A program made the translations under genes and the position numbers. The notes beneath the pieces are model-generated. The model did not search any database. It was not told the origin of the DNA and saw nothing but the letters and a program-made list of their open reading frames with translations. Shown here piece by piece: positions 40,093 through 49,910 of a stretch of 53,739 bases of DNA (position 1 is its first letter; every line of letters begins with the position of its first letter). Location: positions 1 to 53,739 of the forward strand of contig CALDOK010000346.1 in assembly GCA_937912125.1 (NCBI GenBank), read 5' to 3'. The stretch comes from an uncultured Pseudomonadota bacterium. Its GTDB lineage: Bacteria > Myxococcota_A > UBA796 > JAFGLY01.

Positions 40093-40103
40093 CGGAGACG
40101 CCC

Positions 40104-40898
40104 ATGACCCGCCCGCTCGTGACCTTCGCCGCGCTGTCCACCGTCGCCCTGTTCGCCTGCCGCACCCCCGACCGCGACCGCGACTCCGTCATCGACGAGA
40201 CCGGGGAGAACGAGAACTGCCCGGGCTGCTTCGACGTCGCGGGCATGCTCTGGAACCTCCAAGGCGCCCTGAGCGAAGGCGACCTGCACCCGGTGACCAC
40301 CACCTCCGGCCAGCGGCCGGCCCTGCTCACGGTGATGCTGACCGAGCCGGAGTACGCGGCCACCGACACGCCCAACCCCGACGACTACGCCTGCACCATG
40401 ACCTACACCCCCAGCATCCAGCAGGGCACCCAACCCGGCGCCGTGGTGGACTGGCAGATCGCCCTCGAGCCCCTGGAAAATGGCTGCCCGGATCTCGATC
40501 CCGACTGGGTGGACGATCAGCTCTACACCATGCTGGCCCAGTGGGGCATGGAGATGATCGGCACCGACCTGGACAGCGTCATGGAGGGGTACCTGAGGGG
40601 CTGGTTCGAAGACCTCGAGCAGGACTGGCAGGCCGGGGGGGCGCCCTACTACTTCGGGCTGAACTCCCGGATCGATGGGCGGGTGGTCTACCGGGAGGAC
40701 GACACCGCCGACGGCGCGGCGGGCGAGGAGATCCAGGGCCACTACGGGCGAGCCTTCGCGGTGGATGGGGATCTGAACATCCTCGATGAGGCCAGCGGCG
40801 GGCGCCTGCTCACCGTCGAGGAGATCGGCGAGGGCGCCGATGCTTGGTTCGAGATCTACGCCCGCACCTTCTTCGTGCCCTACGAACGGCTGCGCTGA
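40104..40898 (+). CDS. Lipoprotein of unknown function
   Basis: This 264-residue protein has a signal peptide ending in VALFAC (lipobox), a charged linker (RTPDRDRD) and a C-P-G-C motif ([11 protein letters not shown], about 43-52). A mostly acidic soluble domain follows, with no recognised family. The start at 40104 follows CGGAGA and a 12-bp tandem repeat. The frame is open further upstream but consists of repeat-derived TSLH units. It precedes transketolase by 97 bp. Confidence 0.65.
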   Translation: MTRPLVTFAALSTVALFACRTPDRDRDSVIDETGENENCPGCFDVAGMLWNLQGALSEGDLHPVTTTSGQRPALLTVMLTEPEYAATDTPNPDDYACTMTYTPSIQQGTQPGAVVDWQIALEPLENGCPDLDPDWVDDQLYTMLAQWGMEMIGTDLDSVMEGYLRGWFEDLEQDWQAGGAPYYFGLNSRIDGRVVYREDDTADGAAGEEIQGHYGRAFAVDGDLNILDEASGGRLLTVEEIGEGADAWFEIYARTFFVPYERLR

Positions 40899-40995
40899 TC
40901 CGCGCCTGGGGATCGGCAGGTCCGAATGCCACAGGCTCCCCGTGGGTGGTGAGGTTATTAGCGCCTCCTTTCCACCCGGTTCAGGGGAGTCCCCC

Positions 40996-42960
40996 ATGGC
41001 AGCCATCGATCAGCTCAGTGTGAACACCCTCCGCGGACTGGCCATCGACGCCATCCAGAAGGCCAACTCCGGGCACCCCGGCCTGCCCATGGGCATGGCC
41101 GATGTGGCCTACGTGCTGTGGACTCGGTTCCTCGGGTACGACCCGGCCTGGCCCGACTGGCCCAATCGCGATCGCCTGGTGCTGTCCGGCGGCCACGGCT
41201 CCATGTTGCTCTACGGCTTGCTGCACTTGAGCGGGGTGGATCTGTCCCTGGACGAGATCAAGGACTTCCGGCAGCTGGGCGCGCGCACCACCGGTCACCC
41301 CGAGGTGGGCGAGGTCGCCATGGTCGAGACCACCACGGGTCCCCTTGGCCAGGGCTTCGCCAACGCCGTGGGCATGGCCATGGCCGAGCGGATGCTCCGC
41401 GAGCGCTTCGGCGCCGAGGTCTGCGACCACCGCACCTGGGTGCTCTGCGGCGACGGCGACGTCATGGAGGGCGTCTGCTACGAGGCCGCCTCCCTGGCGG
41501 GGCATCTCGAGCTGGGCCGGCTGATCGCGCTGTACGACGACAACAGCATCACCATCGACGGCTCCACCGGGCTGGCCTTCTCCGAGGATCGGGTCGCGCG
41601 CTTCGGGGCCCTGGGCTGGCACGTCCAGGTGGTCGATGGTCACGACCACGGCCAGATCGCCAGCGCCATCAAGGCCGCGCTGGTCGATCCCCGCCCCTCG
41701 GTGGTCTGCTGCCGCACCATCATCGGGCGCGGCTCGCCCAACAAGGCGGGCAAGTCCGCCTCCCACGGCTCCCCCCTGGGTGTCGATGAGGTCCGCCTCA
41801 CCAAGCAGAACCTGGGCCTGAACCCCGACGAGCACTTCGCGGTGCCCGCCGAGGTCGTCGCTCGCTTCCGTGAGCGCGACGCCGAGCGCGCCTCCAGCTC
41901 GGCGGCCTGGAAGCAGCGGGTGGCCCTGTCCGGCCGCAGCGCCGAGCTCGACGCCTTCCTCTCGGCCGATGTCTCCGGCTGGCTCGAAGACGTCCAGTGG
42001 CCCAGCTACGAGGCTGGTGCCTCGGTGGCCACCCGCAAGGCCAGCGGTGCCGCTCTGGCAGCGGTGGCCGCGGCGGTGCCGTCCCTGGTGGGTGGCTCGG
42101 CCGACCTGGCGGGCTCCAACTGCACCTACCTGCCCGGCGGCGGCGACGTCACCTCCCGCGACTTCCAGGCGCGGAACATCCACTTCGGCATCCGCGAGCA
42201 CGGCATGGCCTCCGTCTGCAGCGGCATGGCCCTGCACGGCGGCGTGCGGCCCTTCTGCGGCACCTTCATGGTGTTCCACGACTACATGCGCCCCGCCGTG
42301 CGCCTGGCCGCCTTCATGAAGCTGCCGGTGGTCTACGTCTACACCCACGACTCCATCTTCGTGGGCGAAGACGGCCCCACCCACCAGCCCATCGAGCACC
42401 TCATGGCCATGCGCACCATCATGGGGCTCACGGTGATCCGCCCGGCCGACGCCGCCGAGACCGCCGTCGCCTGGAAGGTGGCCATGGAGCGCAGCGACGG
42501 TCCCACCGCCCTGTGCCTGACTCGGCAGGGCCTCACCGTGCTCGACCGCACTGTCATGGGGCCGGCCGAAGGCCTCGCCCGCGGCGGCTATGTGGTGAGC
42601 GAGGCCAGCGCGGCCCCCGCCATGGTGCTCATCGGCAGCGGCTCGGAGCTAGCCCTGGCCCTCGCGGCGCAGGTGGAGCTCGAGGCCGGCGGTGTGTCCA
42701 CCCGGGTGGTCAACCTGGCCTCCTGGGAGCTGTTCGATGCCCAGGATCGCGCCTACAAGATCGAGGTCCTGCCCGCGGGCGTGCCCCGCGTCAGCGTCGA
42801 AGCCGGCATCACCCAGGGCTGGGAGCGCTACGTGGGCCTCGAGGGCGCCTCGGTGGGCATCGACCGCTACGGCCTGTCCGCTCCGGGCAAGCAGGTGGCC
42901 CAGGCCCTGGGCCTGAGCGTCGAGGCCGTGATCGAGGCTGCCCGTGGGTTGCTCGTCTAG
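40996..42960 (+). CDS. tkt: Transketolase
   Basis: This 654-residue thiamine-diphosphate enzyme of the pentose phosphate pathway transfers two-carbon units between sugar phosphates. Features: [18 protein letters not shown] at the N-terminus, [14 protein letters not shown], ThDP/metal motif GDGDVMEG...DDNSITIDG, and the Pyr domain ([27 protein letters not shown]). GGGGAGT lies just before the ATG at 40996. The C-terminal domain is complete. The following lipoprotein gene begins inside its last codons. Confidence 0.95.
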   Translation: MAAIDQLSVNTLRGLAIDAIQKANSGHPGLPMGMADVAYVLWTRFLGYDPAWPDWPNRDRLVLSGGHGSMLLYGLLHLSGVDLSLDEIKDFRQLGARTTGHPEVGEVAMVETTTGPLGQGFANAVGMAMAERMLRERFGAEVCDHRTWVLCGDGDVMEGVCYEAASLAGHLELGRLIALYDDNSITIDGSTGLAFSEDRVARFGALGWHVQVVDGHDHGQIASAIKAALVDPRPSVVCCRTIIGRGSPNKAGKSASHGSPLGVDEVRLTKQNLGLNPDEHFAVPAEVVARFRERDAERASSSAAWKQRVALSGRSAELDAFLSADVSGWLEDVQWPSYEAGASVATRKASGAALAAVAAAVPSLVGGSADLAGSNCTYLPGGGDVTSRDFQARNIHFGIREHGMASVCSGMALHGGVRPFCGTFMVFHDYMRPAVRLAAFMKLPVVYVYTHDSIFVGEDGPTHQPIEHLMAMRTIMGLTVIRPADAAETAVAWKVAMERSDGPTALCLTRQGLTVLDRTVMGPAEGLARGGYVVSEASAAPAMVLIGSGSELALALAAQVELEAGGVSTRVVNLASWELFDAQDRAYKIEVLPAGVPRVSVEAGITQGWERYVGLEGASVGIDRYGLSAPGKQVAQALGLSVEAVIEAARGLLV

Positions 42961-43885
42961 CCTCGCTGCGCTCATCTCGCTGGCCGTGGGCTGCCCGTCC
43001 TCCCCTGACTCAGGGCGGCCCGCTCCAGGGTGCGGCAGCTGCGGCATCACAGCCGAGCACGCGCCCGCCTTCGACGTGGCCCTGGACGCTCCCGTTGTCA
43101 CCTTGGCCGCGGGTGCGGACGTCCTGCTGGACTGGAGCCTGCTGGATGTGGATCTGGCGGGTCGCGGCATGGACCCCAGCAGCGATGTCGCGGACCTCAC
43201 CCTCGCGGTCTTCCACAGCCTCGAGCCTCAGGCCATCCTCGAGGGGCTGGCGTCCGACGAGCTCCCTCAGTACGACGTCAGCCTGTTGGCCTCCCAGGTG
43301 CCTGCGGGCACCAGCTGTTCCCTGTCGGGGTTCGAGATCCTGGGACATGTGGTGATCCCCCACAGCGACTTCGTCGAGGGCAGCGGCACCTGGATGGTGG
43401 CGCTGAATGGCGGGGATGGCGTGGGCTTGCGATCCCTGGCGTTGGCGATCCCGAGCGAACAGGCCACCGCGACCTCCCTGGTCTTTGACCCCCAGACTGC
43501 TTCCTTGGAGGCTTCGGTGGCGCTCGGCGCTGCGACACCCCTCGGCGTCGCGCCGGGCCCTGATGTGGGCGTGGACTGGTCAGGTCTCGACCGCGACGCC
43601 CTGGGGTCCGACCAGGGGCTGGCCTTGGTAGATCGGGTCTCGCTGGACCGCTACGGGGTGCCGCTGGACGAACTGCCCCTCTCGCTGATGGAGCTCCAGA
43701 GTCTGTCGGAGGCGCGCTGGAGCGGTGCACCCTCGGACGGTCAGTCGGTCCGGCTGGGGGACCTCATGGGGTCCACTTCCTGGCCGGGGCTCGATCGCGA
43801 GCACAGCTGGCTGCTGTCCCTGTGGTGCGACCGGTGCGACCTTCCCATCCCGAGGGTGGTGGTGGTGCTGGAGCTGGCTGGCTAA
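42944..43885 (+). CDS. Lipoprotein of unknown function
   Basis: This 313-residue protein starts at GTG 42944, overlapping the transketolase end by 17 bp, so it is probably translated from the same transcript. The signal peptide ends with lipobox SLAVGC; a Cys-rich segment CGSCG follows. The rest is beta-rich and acidic, with two similar halves (about 45-155 and 185-313: each opens with 'VDWS' or 'LDWS'-type Leu/Asp motifs). A terminal W-C-x2-C motif (LWCDRCDLP) is present. No family recognised. Convergent with the sulfotransferase-like gene (4-bp overlap). Confidence 0.6.
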   Translation: MGCSSSLAALISLAVGCPSSPDSGRPAPGCGSCGITAEHAPAFDVALDAPVVTLAAGADVLLDWSLLDVDLAGRGMDPSSDVADLTLAVFHSLEPQAILEGLASDELPQYDVSLLASQVPAGTSCSLSGFEILGHVVIPHSDFVEGSGTWMVALNGGDGVGLRSLALAIPSEQATATSLVFDPQTASLEASVALGAATPLGVAPGPDVGVDWSGLDRDALGSDQGLALVDRVSLDRYGVPLDELPLSLMELQSLSEARWSGAPSDGQSVRLGDLMGSTSWPGLDREHSWLLSLWCDRCDLPIPRVVVVLELAG

Positions 43886-45315
43886 GGTTCGCCGGCGTCG
43901 GGCTTGGAGGGGTACAGGCTGTCTGCCATCTCGCCGAAGCCGAACACGCCCCCGCTCTGCAGGGTCAGGCGTCGGGTCAGGCTGCCGTCGGAGTCCAGCT
44001 GGTCCATCACCCCTGCGGTGGCCCAGGTGATGGATGTGGCGCCCAGGGCGTGGCGCTCGGCCTGGCCCATCCACTTCACGCTGTAGCACTCGGCGGAGAC
44101 GTGGCGCCAACGCACGGTGGCCTGCATGGCGTGCTCGTCCAGGGCGATCTCCACGGCCTCCGAGCAGCCCTCCATCGGGCCTCTGTTGAAGATCAGGACC
44201 CCGCCTTCGACGAGCTGGGCGCTGTGGGGACGGTCGATGAGGGTGGCCTTGTCGTCCAGGGCGAAGTCCCCACCGTCCGCCTCGAGGGTCCACGCCAGCG
44301 TACCGTCGCTCCGGTTCACGGCGAAGACCGCGTTCAAGACCGCCGACACCACGATGTAGAGATGCCGATCCGCGTCGTAGGCGAGGGAGTTGAAGTGGGT
44401 CCAGTCCTCGCGCTCCGGGTCGTCGGGGTAGGTGCTCTCCGTCCAGGCCTCCCCCAGGAGGATGCCGGGCTCGTTCACGGGGCTCCAGAGGGTGCGCTGC
44501 TCCCCATCGATGCCGACCTCCACCAGGGTGTCCACCGCATAGCGGCGGTCCTCTTCGGGGAGGGTCCCCACGGACCAGCCGAAGGTTGCGTAGATCCCTG
44601 GCTCTGGCTCCACGTAGGTCATGTGGCTGCCCCGAACGGCCGTGGAACGGAGCCTGGTGCCGTCGAAGCCCACCAGGTCGAGCATCCCGTCATCGTCAGC
44701 ACCGTTGGCGCCACGGTGGACCGTGATGCCGCTGCGATCCGCAGACAGGCGGGTGTTGAGAGTCTCGAAGCTGGCGCTGTACCAGAGGTAGCGGCCCTGG
44801 CTGTCCAGGATGGCGGGGTGGGGCGCGGAGGCTGCGTCCTGGAACACCGTGACGACGGTGAGCTGATCCGTGGCGGTGTCGGGATCGAGGACCTCGACCT
44901 GGACCAGGGGGGGGGCGGGGTCGAAGGTCCCGGTGTGGACGCTGCGGGTGGCGCTGCTGTGGACGGTCTCGCCGTCGCTCCCCAGGAGGCGGATGCCGTA
45001 GTCGCTGTCCTGCCGCAGGCCGCGGAGTAGGTGCAGGTGTTCTTCGCCCTCTGTGGTCAGCGCCGGAGTGGTCCAGGTGGCGCCTTCGTCATCGCTGACC
45101 TCCAGCCATGTGTTCAGGGGCAGCTCGCTGGTGCCGGTCACCACCATCACCGTGGGCATGTCCACGGCGGGGGTGACATCGAACGCGAGGAAGGCCGTCG
45201 CGGTGTCGCCTGGGCTGTCCCCAGTGGGCTGGGTGTCGTCACCGGGTGCCCCGGTACAGCCGAGGGCAGTGGTGAGGCACAGGGTGAGTCCGGAGAGATA
45301 GCGCGGATTCTTCAT
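43882..45315 (-). CDS. Arylsulfotransferase-like beta-propeller lipoprotein
   Basis: In this 477-residue protein the signal peptide ends at lipobox TALGC. A fibronectin-like domain (about 40-130) is followed by a propeller-like region with the ASST-family flavour: DWTHFNSLAYDADRHLYIVVS, VFAVNRSDGTLAWTL, and HSAQLVEGGVLIFNRG. Bacterial ASSTs transfer sulfate between phenols in the periplasm using a catalytic His. Candidate His residues are present (WTHFN, RPHSAQ), but the catalytic assignment is not secure. It could be a non-enzymatic relative. Confidence 0.6.
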   Translation of the reverse strand: MKNPRYLSGLTLCLTTALGCTGAPGDDTQPTGDSPGDTATAFLAFDVTPAVDMPTVMVVTGTSELPLNTWLEVSDDEGATWTTPALTTEGEEHLHLLRGLRQDSDYGIRLLGSDGETVHSSATRSVHTGTFDPAPPLVQVEVLDPDTATDQLTVVTVFQDAASAPHPAILDSQGRYLWYSASFETLNTRLSADRSGITVHRGANGADDDGMLDLVGFDGTRLRSTAVRGSHMTYVEPEPGIYATFGWSVGTLPEEDRRYAVDTLVEVGIDGEQRTLWSPVNEPGILLGEAWTESTYPDDPEREDWTHFNSLAYDADRHLYIVVSAVLNAVFAVNRSDGTLAWTLEADGGDFALDDKATLIDRPHSAQLVEGGVLIFNRGPMEGCSEAVEIALDEHAMQATVRWRHVSAECYSVKWMGQAERHALGATSITWATAGVMDQLDSDGSLTRRLTLQSGGVFGFGEMADSLYPSKPDAGEP

Positions 45316-45380
45316 GTGGCCTCCACAGCGACGCTCGGAGCCGCTGCATCCCTCGGAGGAGCTGACGTAACCTATGGGGT

Positions 45381-46331
45381 CTATGGGGTGAGCTCCATGG
45401 TCCAGACCCCCTGTACGTCGATGAACCCGGCGCTCAGGTAGCTGGGGTCATCGCCGCCGTAGGCCACCGAGTGGAGGCTGAGGGTGGGGTCCGGGTCGCC
45501 GGCGACGGGCAGCAGGCCCTCCACATCGTAGTAGCCGTCGATGTCCCCGTCGCTGGCGATGTGCCACAGATCACCGCCGGGTGAGCCCGCCGCCCAGTAG
45601 CCGTCGCCGGTGGGGAGCAGGTCGCTGATGGCCACCAGCTCTTCGCCATCGCCGGCGGTACCCAGGCCGAGCTCCTGGACCATGCTGCCGTCGCTGGGGT
45701 CGATGAGGACGCCAGGGGCCAGGGTCGAGCTGGGGTCGTGGCTGTCCACGGCCAGCAGATCACCGTCCACGGACGGCGCCGTACCGATGGCTTGTGGCAG
45801 GCTGACGCCTTGCTCTACGGGGATGCAGCGTTGGTCCTCGATCTCCACCCAGCTCAGGGCTTCGTCCCCGATGCTCACCGAGTACAGGCGGTCGCCAGCG
45901 GAGGTGACGGCGATGCCGTGGCCTGCGGGGATCTCGCACTCGAACAGCAGATCGCCTGCTGGAGAGAGCACCGCAAGCCCGCTGTAGAAGATCAGGGCGT
46001 AGACCTTGCCGTCGGCGTCCAGATCGAAGTCGGTCACCGTGTCCAGGCCCCCCTGGTCCCAGATGGCCACACCCTCCAGGCTACAGCCGGCACCATCGTC
46101 CACCCGCTCGTAGCGGTACAGCACCCCGCCCACGTCGGCCCCGTACACCGCCCCGTCCGGGCCCACGCGCAGGGTGGTGAGCTCGTACTCGGGGACGGGG
46201 TCGAGCTCGCAGGCCACCGCGAAGGCGCCAGCGTCGGGTAGCTCGCCGGTGTCGTCCGAGGAGCCGCCGGGACGGAGGTGGGCGCCGTCGTCGCAGGCCA
46301 GCAGGGTGAGGAGCAGGAGGGTGGGGGACAT
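45381..46331 (-). CDS. Beta-propeller-like lipoprotein of unknown function
   Basis: In this 316-residue protein a short signal peptide ends in lipobox LTLLAC (Cys about 13), followed by DDGAHLRPGGSSDDTGE. Repeating 'L-x-V-x-x-DG-x-VY' and 'GDLLFECEI / GDRLYSVSI' segments suggest an NHL or WD-like propeller. Cys pairs may form disulfides. No catalytic motif was recognised. It lies 65 bp upstream of the arylsulfotransferase-like lipoprotein on the same strand, with a similar propeller theme, so they may be functionally linked. Confidence 0.6.
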   Translation of the reverse strand: MSPTLLLLTLLACDDGAHLRPGGSSDDTGELPDAGAFAVACELDPVPEYELTTLRVGPDGAVYGADVGGVLYRYERVDDGAGCSLEGVAIWDQGGLDTVTDFDLDADGKVYALIFYSGLAVLSPAGDLLFECEIPAGHGIAVTSAGDRLYSVSIGDEALSWVEIEDQRCIPVEQGVSLPQAIGTAPSVDGDLLAVDSHDPSSTLAPGVLIDPSDGSMVQELGLGTAGDGEELVAISDLLPTGDGYWAAGSPGGDLWHIASDGDIDGYYDVEGLLPVAGDPDPTLSLHSVAYGGDDPSYLSAGFIDVQGVWTMELTP

Positions 46332-46469
46332 GGCGGCTTCCTCGGCGGCGCGTGTCGGATGAGGCTTCGTACCACTGGAGCCCTGAGTGTGGCCAGGAGC
46401 GAGCCGGGGTGTGTGGGGGGGAGGGTACGGCCGAGCCTCGACCTTCGCCGCGTGAGTGCTCCGGTGGCC

Positions 46470-49400
46470 CTAGCCCGCCGCCTGGGCCTTGCGCTGCGCC
46501 CTGCGCATCAGGAACCAGCGCCACAGCAGGTAGACCGCCGGGATGATCACCAGGGTCAGGATGGTGCTCGAGATGAGCCCGCCCACCATGGGGGCCGCGA
46601 TGCGCTTCATGATCCGGGTCCCCGTCTCGGTGCCGAACATGATGGGCAGCAGGCCGATCAGGGTGGTGGCCACGGTCATCAGCTTGGGGCGCACGCGGTC
46701 CACGGCGCCCTCCATGATGGCCTCCTTCAGATCCTCGAGGCTGTTCATGCGCCCTTCGTCCCGGAAGCGGTCGATGGCTTCTTCCAAGTAGACGAGCATG
46801 ACCACGCCGGTCTCGGCGGCCAGGCCGGCCAGGGCGATGAAGCCCACCCCCACCGCCACGCTCATCTCGAAGCCCAGCAGGTACATCAGCCAGATGCCGC
46901 CCACCAGGGCGAAGGGCAGGGTGGCCATGACGATGGCGGTCTCGCCTACCCGTCGGAAGTGGGCGTACAGCAGGATGAAGATGAGCCCCAGGGTCAGGGG
47001 CACCACCACCGCCAGCCGCTTCGAGGCCCGCTCCATGTACTCGTACTGGCCGGACCAGACGATGCTGACCCCGGTCGGGAGCTCGATCTGTTCTTTCACC
47101 ACCTGCTTGGCCGCCCTGACGTAGCCGCCCAGGTCGCGGCCCTCGCGGGTCTCCTTGTCCAGGTCCACGAAGATCCAAGCGGTGCGCCGCGCGTTCTCGC
47201 TCTTGATGGCCGGGGGGCCCTTCGAGATGCTGACGTCGGCCACGTGGGACAGGGGCACGGTGTGGCCCATGGGAGTGGGCACAGCCACCCGGCTCAGGGC
47301 CTCCATGTCGCCCCGCAGCTCCCGGGGGTAGCGCAGGTTGACGGGGTAGCGCTCGAGGCCTTCGACGGTCCAGGTCACGTTCATGCCGCCGATGGCCGAG
47401 CGCACCACGTCCTGCACGTCCGCCACCGCCAGGCCGTAGCGGGCGGCGTCGGCCCGGCGCACGTCGATGTCGATGAAGTTGCCCCCGGTGACCCGCTCCG
47501 AGTAGACGCTGGAGGTGCCGGGCAGCTCCCGCACCACCGCCTCGATGCGCGCGCCGATGGCACCGAGCTCCTCGAGGTCGTCTCCCAGCAGCTTGATGCC
47601 GATGGGGGTCTTGATGCCCGTGGCCAGCATGTCGATGCGGGTCTTGATGGGCATGGTCCAGGCGTTGGTCACGCCGGGGAAGTCCACCATCACGTTCAGA
47701 TCCTTGGCGATGGTCTCGATGGTGGTGCCCTCGGGCCAGGTGTCGGGATCCGTCAGGATGATGGTGGTCTCGATCATGGTCAGGGGTGCGGGGTCGGTGG
47801 CGGTGTCGGCGCGGCCCGCCTTGCCCAGCACATGCTTCACCTGGGGGTGCTTCGCGATGACCTTGTCGGTCTGCTGCAGCAGCTCACGGGCCTTGGTGAT
47901 GGAGATGCCCGGCGGCGTGGTGGGCATGTACAGCAGGTCGCCCTCGTTCAGGGGCGGCATGAACTCGCTGCCCAGCTGGCTGTAGGGCAGCAGGGTGATG
48001 CTCAGCAGCGCCACCGCGGCCAGCACCGTGGCCCGGGGCCTGCGCAGGACGAGGTGGATGATGGGCCGGTAGATGGCGATGAAGAACCGGGACAGGGGGT
48101 TCTTGTCCTCGCTCAGGATGCGGCCGCGCACCAGGTAGTACATCAGCACCGGGATCACGGTGATGGAGAGGATGGTCGAGGCCCCCATGGCGAAGGTCTT
48201 GGTCCAGGCCAGGGGCTTGAACAGGCGGCCTTCCTGGGCCTCGAGGGTGAACACCGGCAGGAAGCTGACGGTGATGATGGCCAGGGAGAAGAACAGGGCG
48301 GGCCCCACCTCTTTGGAGGCCCCGATCACCAGCTCGAGCTGGCCTCGATCCGGGTGTCGCTCCCGGTGTTTGTGCAGGTTCTCCACCAGCACCACCGAGG
48401 CGTCCACCATCACCCCCACGGCGATGGCGATGCCCCCCAGGCTCATGATGTTGGCGTTGATGCCCAGGATACGCATGATCAGGAAGGCCATCAGCACGCC
48501 CACGGGCAGGGTGAAGATGGCGACCAGGGCGCTGCGAATGTGCAGCAGGAAGAGCACGCAGATCAGCGCCACGACGAGCATCTCCTCCAGGAGCTTGACC
48601 TCGAGGGTGGCGATGGCCCGCTCGATGAGCCCGGCGCGGTTGTAGGAGACGTGGACCTCCACCCCGGGGGGCAGGCTCTTCTTCAGAGTGTCCAGCCGCT
48701 CCTCGACCCGATGGATGACCTCCAGCGCGTTCTCGCCGTAGCGCAGCAGCACGATGCCCGTGACCACTTCGCCCTCGCCGTTCATCTCCGCGATGCCGCG
48801 GCGGCCCTCGGGGCCCAGCTGAATGCGCGCCACCTGGCTCAACAGGATGGGGGTGTGGGTGTCGGTGTCCACGCCCACCGGGACCGCCTCGAGATCCTCC
48901 ACCGAGCTGATGTATCCGCGGCCGCGCACCATGTACTCGTGCTCGGCCATCTCGATGAGCCGCCCGCCCACGTCCAGGTTCGAGCGCTGGATGGCGGTGC
49001 GCACCTGGCCCAGGGAGACACCGAAGGCCCGCATCTTCTCGGGGTCGGCCTCGACCTGGTACTGGCGCACGAAGCCGCCCACCGACGCCACCTCGGCCAC
49101 GCCCTCGAGGCTCATCAGGTCGTAGCGCAGGGTCCAGTCCTGCAGGCTGCGCAGCTGGCTGAGGTCGAGGCCCCGGAAGTTGGCCGCCTGGTGCAGCTCT
49201 GCAGCCGAGATGCGCTCGTCGTTGTCCCGGTCGAAGGCCTCCACCACGAAGCGCAGGGCGTCGACCAGGAACTCTTCGGGGTCGCTGGCGCCCACGGGGG
49301 CATCCACACCGAACAGCTCTTCGAGCTGACCGGGGGTGTAGACGTCTCGTCTCTTCTTGTTCACCTCGATGCTGTCGGCGGGCTTGGGCAGCTCGGCCTG

Positions 49401-49901
49401 GCTCACGGCGCCGTCGCCGTCCACATCCAGCGCGGCACGCAAGACCTCGGCCCGGGGGGAGAAGTCGGTCAGGGTGTACTCGTAGATCCAGCCCACGCCG
49501 GTGGCGTCGGGGCCCAGCTGAGGAGAGACGCCCTGGGGCAGGCGACCGCTGACGAAGTTGAGGTACTCGAGCACCCGGGAGCGGGCCCAGTACAGATCGG
49601 TGCCGTCCTCGAAGATGATGTACACCAGCGAGAAGCCGAAGAAGCTGTAGCCGCGCACGACCTTGGCGTAGGGCACGCTGAGCATGGCGGTGGTCAGCGG
49701 GTAGGTGACCTGGTCCTCCACCACGCCGGGGGCCTGGCCGGGGTACTCGGTCAGCACGATGACCTGGATGTCGCTCAGGTCCGGGATGGCGTCGACGGGG
49801 GTGGTCTTCAGGGCCCAGAGGCCCGCCGCGGCCACCATCACCGTCACCAGGATGACGAAGAACCTGTTTCGAACGCTGCCTTCGATGATCTTGTCGATCA
49901 T
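46470..49901 (-). CDS. cusA: CusA-type heavy-metal RND efflux pump with EF-hand insertion
   Basis: This 1143-residue inner-membrane proton-driven exporter works with the CusB and CusC proteins. Helix-4 residues are intact (AIAVGVMVDASVVLVEN). Met residues in LTMIETT and RIDMLATGIK match Cu(I)/Ag(I) pumps rather than Co/Zn/Cd pumps. Between EYTLTDFSP (about 142-149) and LDLSQLRSLQDW (about 245-256), where CusA has a short loop, there are about 98 extra residues. They contain two EF-hand loops: D159-D161-D163-G164-E170, and D224-D226-D228-I231-E235 (Gly at position 6 replaced). It starts 9 bp after cusB. The family is usually near 1040-1060 residues, so the insertion accounts for the excess. 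Confidence 0.92.
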   Translation of the reverse strand: MIDKIIEGSVRNRFFVILVTVMVAAAGLWALKTTPVDAIPDLSDIQVIVLTEYPGQAPGVVEDQVTYPLTTAMLSVPYAKVVRGYSFFGFSLVYIIFEDGTDLYWARSRVLEYLNFVSGRLPQGVSPQLGPDATGVGWIYEYTLTDFSPRAEVLRAALDVDGDGAVSQAELPKPADSIEVNKKRRDVYTPGQLEELFGVDAPVGASDPEEFLVDALRFVVEAFDRDNDERISAAELHQAANFRGLDLSQLRSLQDWTLRYDLMSLEGVAEVASVGGFVRQYQVEADPEKMRAFGVSLGQVRTAIQRSNLDVGGRLIEMAEHEYMVRGRGYISSVEDLEAVPVGVDTDTHTPILLSQVARIQLGPEGRRGIAEMNGEGEVVTGIVLLRYGENALEVIHRVEERLDTLKKSLPPGVEVHVSYNRAGLIERAIATLEVKLLEEMLVVALICVLFLLHIRSALVAIFTLPVGVLMAFLIMRILGINANIMSLGGIAIAVGVMVDASVVLVENLHKHRERHPDRGQLELVIGASKEVGPALFFSLAIITVSFLPVFTLEAQEGRLFKPLAWTKTFAMGASTILSITVIPVLMYYLVRGRILSEDKNPLSRFFIAIYRPIIHLVLRRPRATVLAAVALLSITLLPYSQLGSEFMPPLNEGDLLYMPTTPPGISITKARELLQQTDKVIAKHPQVKHVLGKAGRADTATDPAPLTMIETTIILTDPDTWPEGTTIETIAKDLNVMVDFPGVTNAWTMPIKTRIDMLATGIKTPIGIKLLGDDLEELGAIGARIEAVVRELPGTSSVYSERVTGGNFIDIDVRRADAARYGLAVADVQDVVRSAIGGMNVTWTVEGLERYPVNLRYPRELRGDMEALSRVAVPTPMGHTVPLSHVADVSISKGPPAIKSENARRTAWIFVDLDKETREGRDLGGYVRAAKQVVKEQIELPTGVSIVWSGQYEYMERASKRLAVVVPLTLGLIFILLYAHFRRVGETAIVMATLPFALVGGIWLMYLLGFEMSVAVGVGFIALAGLAAETGVVMLVYLEEAIDRFRDEGRMNSLEDLKEAIMEGAVDRVRPKLMTVATTLIGLLPIMFGTETGTRIMKRIAAPMVGGLISSTILTLVIIPAVYLLWRWFLMRRAQRKAQAAG

Positions 49902-49910
49902 GGTGCGCTC

